A stretch of 64,000 nt of DNA from Pantoea sp. Ep11b (GTDB lineage Bacteria > Pseudomonadota > Gammaproteobacteria > Enterobacterales > Enterobacteriaceae): the NCBI RefSeq assembly GCF_040783975.1, contig NZ_CP160631.1:3224001-3288000 (forward strand), in the 5' to 3' direction. This document shows, one piece after another, positions 58,092 through 64,000 of this stretch (positions are counted from its first letter, which is position 1; the number at the start of each line of letters is the position of its first letter). A program made the translations under genes and the position numbers. The notes under the pieces are model-generated. The model did not search any database. It worked only from the letters and a program-made list of their open reading frames with translations, and was not told the origin of the DNA.

Positions 58092-58856
58092 TCAGATAAT
58101 CCGTTCGCTGCCCTTAAAGTCACGCAGGAAACTGCCCCAGCGACGTTCATAAAAGGGCGTGATGTGGGCGGTGAAGAAGTGGCTGATGCCGCGTTCCTCT
58201 GCCCTCACCTCACAGATATCGATCGGCGCGTCGTCCGGCAGCGTGTCGGTTGCCACGCTGCCCGCGGCCTGAATAATCGCCTCAATGTTGCTGTCCGCTT
58301 CGATCCCAATCAACAGATTCGGCGCCTCATCGGCCTGCTCACGAAGGGTGGCGATAAACGCGCGACGCACCTGCTTATGCTTGCTGAACAGCTGCGTCAG
58401 CGAGTCGATCATCTGCGCAGGCGGTTCGGCCACTTCAGAAAGCAGCAGCGAGGTGCCGCCCTCCAGCACGGTTTGCTGAGTCAGCGCACTGCCCTCTTCC
58501 GCCAGCAGATGCGTGATCTCGGAGGCGGTAAACTCCTTGCCGGAAGGAAGTCGGGGATTGAGAAACAGCGTCTCGCCGCGCGTGATCTCAAACAGCGTCC
58601 GCACCGGCAGACGCAGCCAGGCCTGTTCACCTTTGACCGCTTCGCTCATCGCCTCTTCCGAGGTGAAAAAAGGAATGACGCTGCTGCCATCCTCTTTTTC
58701 CCAGTGCTGCAGATCGACGGGCGTGCTGGCATCAAACTGCTGTTGGGTGCTTTCGCCGGGCACCCAGACATCCGACGCCAGCAGCAGTTGAAAAAATTCG
58801 GGCCGATGGGCGGGCTCGGTCGCCGCCAGCTTCAGCACCTCTTCAAGACGGTTCAT
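58092..58856 (-). CDS. sseB: SseB family protein
   Basis: From the ATG at 58856, which follows GAGGGGAAG, the product has 254 residues (258 in E. coli). It contains the SseB N-terminal domain (FFQLLLASDVWVPGE ... VIPFFTSEEAMSEAV) and the C-terminal domain ending with FYERRWGSFLRDFKGSERII. An early report linked it to serine sensitivity; the biochemical role is not settled. It follows pepB on the same strand, 46 bases apart. Confidence 0.93.
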   Translation of the reverse strand: MNRLEEVLKLAATEPAHRPEFFQLLLASDVWVPGESTQQQFDASTPVDLQHWEKEDGSSVIPFFTSEEAMSEAVKGEQAWLRLPVRTLFEITRGETLFLNPRLPSGKEFTASEITHLLAEEGSALTQQTVLEGGTSLLLSEVAEPPAQMIDSLTQLFSKHKQVRRAFIATLREQADEAPNLLIGIEADSNIEAIIQAAGSVATDTLPDDAPIDICEVRAEERGISHFFTAHITPFYERRWGSFLRDFKGSERII

Positions 58857-58902
58857 ACTTCCCCTCTGAACAGCGGTGACTCTGGTCACCGCAGCGTTCG
58901 GC

Positions 58903-60189
58903 TTATTTCAGTAACAGATTGGCAATCGTGCGCACGCCCAGACCGGTGGCCCCCGCCGCCCATTGATCGACCGCGCCTTTACGATAGGTCGCGGAACAGT
59001 CGATATGCAGCCAGCCCTGCTGATAATTGCTGACGAAGTAAGAGAGGAAGGCCGCCGCACTGCTGGCACCCGCCGCATGGGAGGGGCTGGCGATGTTATT
59101 AAGATCGGCGAAGTTAGACGGCAGATGGCTGCGATGGAACTCGGCCAGCGGCAGACGCCAGAAGGGTTCGTTCTCACTGACCGCGCTGCCCATCAGCGAC
59201 TGCGCCATCACCTCATCAAAGGTAAACAGCGCGTGGTAGTCGTTGCCCAGCGCGGTTTTGGCAGCGCCGGTCAGCGTGGCGGCGTCGATAATCATCGTCG
59301 GATTCTGCTCGCTGGCGTCGATCAATCCGTCGGCCAGCACCAGACGCCCTTCCGCGTCGGTGTTCATCACTTCCACCGATTTGCCGTTGCGATAGCGAAT
59401 GATGTCGCCCAGCTTAAAGGCGTTGCTGCTGACCATGTTGTCGGCGCAGCAGAGATAGAGTTTCACGCGCTTGTTGAGGCCGCGTGAGATCGCCATCGCC
59501 AGTGCACCGGTAACGGTTGCCGCGCCGCCCATGTCCGATTTCATGGAGTCCATGAAGCTGCTCTGCTTCAGGCTGTAGCCGCCGGTGTCAAAGGTGATGC
59601 CTTTACCGACCAGACAGGCGTAGACCGGAGCGTTGTCGTCACCGGTCGGGTTGTAGTCGAGCGCCAGGAAGACCGGCGGACGGTTCGACCCGCGACCAAC
59701 GGTGTGCAGGCCCATATAGCCCTGCTCACGCAGATCCTCACCCTTGGTGATGCGGTAGCTGACCGCGCTGCCACCCACTTCGCTGATCAGATCGATGGCG
59801 TTATGCGCCAGCTGCTCCGGCCCCAGATCTTCCGCTGGCAGGTTAATGACATTGCGCACCCAGTCGATGATTTTCAGGCGGCGATCGAACTCGGCCTGCT
59901 CATGCTCACCGAGCGCAGGCCACTCTACCTGACGCTGGCCTTTGGGACCACGGAAGCCCTGCCAGAATGCCCAGCACTGCTCAAGGTGCCAGCCCTCGCC
60001 GGTCAGCGCCACATGGCGGATCCCCTGGCTGTCGATTTTGTGCGCCGCACGCTGAATGATATTCAGCGCATCTGCGCCGGTCAGATGCAGCGTCATGCCG
60101 CTGTCGTTGCTGCTGAGAATCGCTTTCTCGCCCCAGCGCGCATCGGCGGGCTGGCTGCTAAGCGTAATGTTCATCGGTTGTGTGGTCAT
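58903..60189 (-). CDS. pepB: aminopeptidase B
   Basis: PepB is a cytoplasmic M17 leucine aminopeptidase family enzyme active on dipeptides including cysteinylglycine. The 428-residue product (427 in E. coli) carries the two-metal site in [29 protein letters not shown] and [14 protein letters not shown]. In E. coli it follows iscX at the end of the isc operon; here it follows iscS directly, with 159 non-coding bases between them. Confidence 0.97.
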   Translation of the reverse strand: MTTQPMNITLSSQPADARWGEKAILSSNDSGMTLHLTGADALNIIQRAAHKIDSQGIRHVALTGEGWHLEQCWAFWQGFRGPKGQRQVEWPALGEHEQAEFDRRLKIIDWVRNVINLPAEDLGPEQLAHNAIDLISEVGGSAVSYRITKGEDLREQGYMGLHTVGRGSNRPPVFLALDYNPTGDDNAPVYACLVGKGITFDTGGYSLKQSSFMDSMKSDMGGAATVTGALAMAISRGLNKRVKLYLCCADNMVSSNAFKLGDIIRYRNGKSVEVMNTDAEGRLVLADGLIDASEQNPTMIIDAATLTGAAKTALGNDYHALFTFDEVMAQSLMGSAVSENEPFWRLPLAEFHRSHLPSNFADLNNIASPSHAAGASSAAAFLSYFVSNYQQGWLHIDCSATYRKGAVDQWAAGATGLGVRTIANLLLK

Positions 60190-60348
60190 CGAAAAGCTCC
60201 ATAGTCGTTATCTGTTTCATCCAGCCTGATTGTTATAACGGCTTTAATAAGATGTTAAATGTAACTCGCAGAGACCTGATAACAGATTCCGTCAGCGGTT
60301 GCCAGCGAACGGCATCACAGGACGCCGTTTCCGGATTATGGCCGGGTG

Positions 60349-61509
60349 TCAGGATTTCATGACGGCGCGCAGGCGGGTCACGGATTTCTGCACCAGGGCA
60401 ATGGCGTAGTCAATCTCTTCTTCTGTGGTAAAACGCCCCAGCGAGAAGCGCAGCGAACTGTGCGCCAGCTCCTCGTTCAGCCCCATCGCCCGCAGGACAT
60501 AAGAGGGCTCCAGGCTGGCAGAAGTACAGGCGGAGCCGGAAGAGAGCGCCAGATCTTTCAGCGCCATAATCAGGGATTCCCCTTCAACGTCAGCAAAACT
60601 GAGGTTGAGAATGTTCGGCGCGCCCTGCTGAAGAGTGCCATTAAGAGAAACGCCGGGCAGCACGCTGATCCCCTCCCACAGGCGCAGGCGCAGGCGCTGC
60701 AGTCGCGCCATCTCGGTTTCGCGCTCTTCGGCGGCGATACGATAGGCTTCCCCCATTCCAACAATCTGATGCACCGGCAGCGTGCCGGAGCGCATACCGC
60801 GCTCGTGGCCGCCGCCGTGGATCTGCGCCGCAATCTGCACGCGCGGTTTGCGCCGCACATAAAGCGCACCGATCCCTTTCGGGCCATAGAGTTTGTGGGC
60901 AGAGAAGGACATCAGGTCCACCGGCAGCACACTGAGATCGATCGGCAGTTTGCCAACGCTCTGGGTCGCATCCACATGAAACAGAATCGCCCGTTCGCGG
61001 CAGAGTTCGCCAAAGGCGGCGATATCCTGAATCACGCCGGTTTCATTATTCACATGCATCAGGGTGACAAGAATGGTGTCATCACGCAGCGCCGCGCGCA
61101 GCTGGTCGGGCGAGATAATGCCGTCTGCAGCCGGAGCCAGATAGGTGACCGTAAAGCCTTCGCGCTCAAGCTGCTGGCAGCTGTCGAGCACCGCTTTATG
61201 TTCTGTCTGGCTGGTGATGATATGTCTGCCGCGCGCCTGATGAGCGTGGGCCGCCCCTTTAATCGCGAGGTTATCCGATTCGGTAGCGCCGGACGTGAAG
61301 ACGATTTCGCGCGGATCGGCATTGACCAGTTCGGCGATCTGATTGCGGGCGACATCCACCGCCTCTTCAGACTGCCAGCCAAAACGGTGCGATCGCGAGG
61401 CCGGATTACCGAACGTGCCATCCAGCGTCAGAAACTGCATCATTTTGCTGGCCACACGCGGATCGGCCGGCGTGGTGGCGGCATAATCCAGGTAAATCGG
61501 TAATTTCAT
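60349..61509 (-). CDS. iscS: cysteine desulfurase IscS, short C-terminus
   Basis: IscS is a PLP enzyme that takes sulfur from cysteine as a persulfide. The product has 386 residues; E. coli IscS has 404. The PLP lysine ([12 protein letters not shown]) and the mobile-loop cysteine ([13 protein letters not shown]) are intact, so it should be active. It ends [10 protein letters not shown], missing the tail that in E. coli continues with SPLWEMYKQGVDLNSIEW and helps bind IscU. No frameshift restores the tail in the following bases. It could still feed tRNA thiolation, thiamine and other sulfur acceptors. iscU and the rest of the operon are absent downstream. Confidence 0.95.
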   Translation of the reverse strand: MKLPIYLDYAATTPADPRVASKMMQFLTLDGTFGNPASRSHRFGWQSEEAVDVARNQIAELVNADPREIVFTSGATESDNLAIKGAAHAHQARGRHIITSQTEHKAVLDSCQQLEREGFTVTYLAPAADGIISPDQLRAALRDDTILVTLMHVNNETGVIQDIAAFGELCRERAILFHVDATQSVGKLPIDLSVLPVDLMSFSAHKLYGPKGIGALYVRRKPRVQIAAQIHGGGHERGMRSGTLPVHQIVGMGEAYRIAAEERETEMARLQRLRLRLWEGISVLPGVSLNGTLQQGAPNILNLSFADVEGESLIMALKDLALSSGSACTSASLEPSYVLRAMGLNEELAHSSLRFSLGRFTTEEEIDYAIALVQKSVTRLRAVMKS

Positions 61510-61597
61510 TGCGCTACAGCTCCGTATTAAAAATCATACGTCTTTATAGCAGATTCGGCCCTGACCGCGTTAGCAGTAAGGGCCGGAACAGCGGGGA

Positions 61598-62095
61598 TCA
61601 GGAGGCGCGCTGGTTAACGTTAATTTCCTGAGCGCGCGGGCTCTGGAAGCGACGATTATCGTTGGCATTCTGGCGGTCGGCCACATCCAGGATCTCCTGA
61701 TTGTTTACCAGCTCCGCCAGCGTGATGTTGTTCAGGAAATCACTGATGCGCACGCTCAGGTCGCGCCACAGGACGTGGGTCAGGCAACGTTCGCCCCCCT
61801 GACAGCCCTCTTTGCCCTGACATTTCGTGGCATCGACGGACTCATCAACAGCGGTGATCACTTCCCCGACGGAGATGGTATTGGATGCTTTGCCCAGCAG
61901 ATAACCCCCGCCCGGCCCACGGACGCTGGAGACCAGATCGTTTTTACGCAGCCGCGAAAATAACTGCTCCAGATAGGAGAGCGAGATGCCCTGACGTTCA
62001 GAAATATCAGCCAGCGGAACGGGGCCTTCATGAGAGTGAAGGGCAACGTCCAGCATGGCAGTCACGGCATAACGTCCTTTGGATGTCAGTCTCAT
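61598..62095 (-). CDS. iscR: Fe-S-sensing transcription factor IscR
   Basis: IscR is an Rrf2-family regulator that represses isc when it carries a [2Fe-2S] cluster and activates suf when it does not. From the ATG at 62095 ([19 protein letters not shown]) it has 165 residues (162 in E. coli). The winged helix ([20 protein letters not shown]) and the cluster ligands ([17 protein letters not shown]: three cysteines and a histidine) are complete. Three IscR-type sites lie upstream, so it probably still represses itself. iscS follows 88 bases on. Confidence 0.97.
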   Translation of the reverse strand: MRLTSKGRYAVTAMLDVALHSHEGPVPLADISERQGISLSYLEQLFSRLRKNDLVSSVRGPGGGYLLGKASNTISVGEVITAVDESVDATKCQGKEGCQGGERCLTHVLWRDLSVRISDFLNNITLAELVNNQEILDVADRQNANDNRRFQSPRAQEINVNQRAS

Positions 62096-62158
62096 AGCGT
62101 ACGACCTCAATAGCGTCCGGTTATCGGAGGATTAGCAACAGATGCGATGAAGTCTGAC

Positions 62159-62234
62159 ATTCCTGAGTAAATTGGTCAACTATTTAACCTGGTAAAACAC
62201 TCAGGTATTTAACCTGGTAATTTACTCAACTATT
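62159..62234 (-). promoter_or_regulatory. three tandem IscR type-1 binding sites and iscR promoter
   Basis: Three successive 25-26 base units (62159-62184, 62185-62209, 62210-62234) read on the minus strand as ATAGTTGACCAATTTACTC, ATACCTGAGTGTTTTACC and ATAGTTGAGTAAATTACC, matching the left half and centre of the type-1 IscR consensus ATASYYGACTRWWWYAGTCRRSTAT. The unit nearest iscR contains a -35 TTGACC, with a weak -10 (CAGACT) 17 bases on. The segment TATTTAACCTGGTAA repeats exactly at 62181 and 62206. Confidence 0.8.
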
Positions 62235-62240
62235 AACGGC

Positions 62241-62978
62241 TTATTTTTTATCGCTTTTCGGCTTTTCAAACGACGAGAGCATCCCGCGCAGAATATTGAG
62301 TTCGTCGCGTTCGGGACGCGCACGGGTGTAGAGACGGCGCAGTTTACTCATCACCTGGCCTGGCGTCGCTTCACGGATAAAGCCGCTGTTCAGCATCATC
62401 TGTTCCATATGCTGATAGAAGCGTTCGAGGTCATCGACCAGCGGATAGGGAGACGCTTCATACGTCGGTTGTGGGGTCGCCTGCTCCTGCGACTGCAGCC
62501 AGGCCATACGCACTTCATAGGCGATGATCTGCACGGCCATCGCCAGATTCAGCGAGCTGTATTCCGGGTTCGCCTGAATGGCGACATGATAGTGGCACTT
62601 CTGCAGCTCTTCATTGGTCAGGCCAACACGTTCGCGACCAAATACCAGCGCAACCGGTGCCTGCTGGGCCTCTTCCACACTTTTCACGCCACATTCGCGT
62701 CCATCCAGCATCGGCCAGGGCAGCGAACGGGAACGGGCGCTGGTGCCCACCACCAGACTGCATCCGGCAATCGCCTCATCCAGCGAGTCGACGATTTTAG
62801 CGTCGCCGATCACATCGCTGGCACCGGCCGCCAGGGAGATCGCCTGGGAGTCAGGCTTGACCAGCGGATTCACCAGATAGAGGTTGGTTAAACCCATGGT
62901 TTTCATGGCGCGGGCCACGGAACCCATGTTACCGGTATGGGAAGTTTCGACCAGCACGATACGGATATTTTGCAACAT
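62241..62978 (-). CDS. trmJ: tRNA Cm32/Um32 2'-O-methyltransferase TrmJ
   Basis: TrmJ methylates the ribose of position 32 in several tRNAs. The 245-residue product (246 in E. coli) is a SPOUT methyltransferase with the knot motifs [15 protein letters not shown] and [19 protein letters not shown], plus a C-terminal helical region. It is divergent from suhB and ends six bases before the IscR sites. Confidence 0.97.
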   Translation of the reverse strand: MLQNIRIVLVETSHTGNMGSVARAMKTMGLTNLYLVNPLVKPDSQAISLAAGASDVIGDAKIVDSLDEAIAGCSLVVGTSARSRSLPWPMLDGRECGVKSVEEAQQAPVALVFGRERVGLTNEELQKCHYHVAIQANPEYSSLNLAMAVQIIAYEVRMAWLQSQEQATPQPTYEASPYPLVDDLERFYQHMEQMMLNSGFIREATPGQVMSKLRRLYTRARPERDELNILRGMLSSFEKPKSDKK

Positions 62979-63110
62979 GATTAGGGATACTCAGAAACGG
63001 GTCAGTAAAATCAGTGGAGAGAATCCTAACATAAAGCAGGACATTTACCGAACACACTGCTATACTCCGCGCCGTTTTCCCCGTTCTTTAACATCCAGCG
63101 AGAGATACCG

Positions 63111-63914
63111 ATGCATCCAATGCTCAACATTGCCGTGCGCGCAGCGCGCAAGGCCGGAAATTTAATTGCCAAATATTATGAAACCCCGGACGCCGTCGAA
63201 GCCAGCCAGAAAGGCAGCAACGACTTCGTAACCAATGTTGACCGCGAAGCAGAACGCCTGATTATCGAAATTATTCGTAAATCTTATCCAAAACACACCA
63301 TCATCACCGAAGAGAGCGGTGAACTGGCGGGTGAAGATCAGGACGTTCAATGGGTTATCGATCCGCTGGATGGCACCTCCAACTTTATTAAACGTTTACC
63401 CCACTTTGCCGTCTCTATCGCGGTGCGCATTAAAGGCCGCACTGAAGTCGCCGTGGTTTACGACCCGATGCGTAATGAGCTCTTCACCTCGTCACGCGGT
63501 CAGGGCGCGCAGCTGAACGGCTACCGTCTGCGCGGCAGCATTGCACGCGATCTGGATGGCACCGTTCTGGCGACCGGTTTCCCGTTCAAAATGAAGCAGC
63601 ATGCGCCTGCCTACATGAACATCCTCACTAAGCTCTTTACGCAGTGCGCCGATTTCCGCCGCACCGGTTCTGCTGCGCTGGATCTGGCTTATGTCGCGGC
63701 CGGTCGCGTGGATGGCTACTTCGAGATTGGCCTGAAGCCGTGGGATTTCGCCGCGGGCGAACTGCTGGTGCGTGAAGCGGGCGGTCTGGTCACCGACTTC
63801 ACCGGTAACCACGGCTATCTGCTGTCAGGAAACCTGGTGGCAGGTAACCCGCGCGTGGTGAAAGCGATGCTGTCAGGCATGCGCGATGAGCTGAGCGAAG
63901 CGTTAAAACGCTAA
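63111..63914 (+). CDS. suhB: inositol-1-monophosphatase SuhB / Nus factor
   Basis: SuhB hydrolyses inositol monophosphates and, in E. coli, joins the rRNA antitermination complex. The 267-residue product matches E. coli length. Metal-binding motifs EESGELAGEDQDVQWVIDPLDGTSNF and the GSAALDLAYVAAGRVDGYFE block are intact. A candidate -10 (TATACT, 63061-63066) precedes it in the region shared with trmJ. Confidence 0.97.
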   Translation: MHPMLNIAVRAARKAGNLIAKYYETPDAVEASQKGSNDFVTNVDREAERLIIEIIRKSYPKHTIITEESGELAGEDQDVQWVIDPLDGTSNFIKRLPHFAVSIAVRIKGRTEVAVVYDPMRNELFTSSRGQGAQLNGYRLRGSIARDLDGTVLATGFPFKMKQHAPAYMNILTKLFTQCADFRRTGSAALDLAYVAAGRVDGYFEIGLKPWDFAAGELLVREAGGLVTDFTGNHGYLLSGNLVAGNPRVVKAMLSGMRDELSEALKR

Positions 63915-63925
63915 GTTGCAGACGC

Positions 63926-63956
63926 AAAAAAAGGCGGCCTCCTGGCCGCCTTTTTT
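63926..63956. terminator. terminator after suhB
   Basis: AAGGCGGCC (63931-63939) and GGCCGCCTT (63944-63952) pair, with A's before and T's after, so it can also terminate a gene converging from the right. Confidence 0.9.
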
Positions 63957-63974
63957 ATTGCCTGTTAAGGCCGA

Positions 63975-64000
63975 TTAACGACGTTCGTGTGACAGCACCT
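63975..64000 (-). CDS. possible 3' end of a converging gene at window edge
   Basis: On the minus strand the last bases read ...VLSHERR followed by TAA at 63975-63977. The bidirectional terminator at 63926-63956 makes a gene ending here plausible. Eight codons are too few to identify it. Confidence 0.25.

Noticed and set aside
60190..60348. Possible iscX, fdx or iscU remnants between iscS and pepB
   Set aside because: No frame of more than a few codons resembles any Isc protein; only a weak 6-bp hairpin (60308-60329) is present.
62159..62234. Tandem 25-bp repeats considered as a CRISPR-like or satellite array
   Set aside because: There are only three units without spacers, and they match IscR binding sites at the right distance from iscR.

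Overview
The window is a chromosomal segment of a gamma-proteobacterium of the order Enterobacterales, most likely Erwiniaceae (Pantoea/Erwinia type). This is inferred from protein-level similarity to Escherichia coli K-12 recalled from memory and from gene order; no database was searched. The backbone follows the E. coli order from tmcA to suhB: tmcA-ypfJ-purC-bamC-dapA | gcvR-bcp ... bepA-yfgD | hda-uraA-upp | purM-purN ... ppk-ppx ... yfgG ... guaA-guaB | xseA ... yfgJ-der-bamB-yfgM-hisS-ispG-rodZ-pilW-rlmN-ndk-pbpC-yfhM | sseA-sseB-pepB ... iscS-iscR-trmJ | suhB. I see no insertion sequence, phage, CRISPR array, rRNA or tRNA.

Lineage-specific cargo sits in the gaps. (1) At 7.1-10.3 kb, where E. 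coli has perM, there is a membrane diguanylate cyclase and a tandem pair of exported DsrE-like proteins. (2) At 17.8-22.3 kb there is a phosphate-type ABC transporter (pstB, and pstA and pstC with large extra domains) with no pstS or phoU, divergent from ppk-ppx. (3) At 26-30.5 kb there are tehB, the Mg transporter mgtE, a two-gene module that looks like an undescribed toxin-antitoxin pair (small Cys-rich HicA-like protein plus winged-HTH protein, with a palindromic operator on its promoter), a yodC-like gene and a DUF3750 gene. (4) At 35.6-39.4 kb there are a protealysin-like metalloprotease overlapping its emfourin-type inhibitor gene, and a membrane PQQ dehydrogenase.

The most striking loss is in the iron-sulfur region. 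iscR and iscS are present, but iscU, iscA, hscB, hscA, fdx and iscX are all missing and iscS is followed directly by pepB. The encoded IscS also stops about 20 residues early, losing the C-terminal tail that E. coli IscS uses to bind IscU. IscR keeps its cluster ligands, and three tandem 25-bp IscR-type sites remain upstream, so the sensor and a persulfide-donating desulfurase persist without the assembly machinery.

Functionally the window covers purine synthesis and salvage (purC, purM, purN, guaA, guaB, upp, uraA, with PurR operators visible), outer-membrane assembly (bamB, bamC, bepA, yfgM), envelope defence and peptidoglycan (yfhM-pbpC, rodZ), phosphate/polyphosphate metabolism, translation and tRNA/rRNA modification (hisS, tmcA, rlmN, trmJ, der) and replication control (hda, starting at a CTG codon as in E. 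coli).
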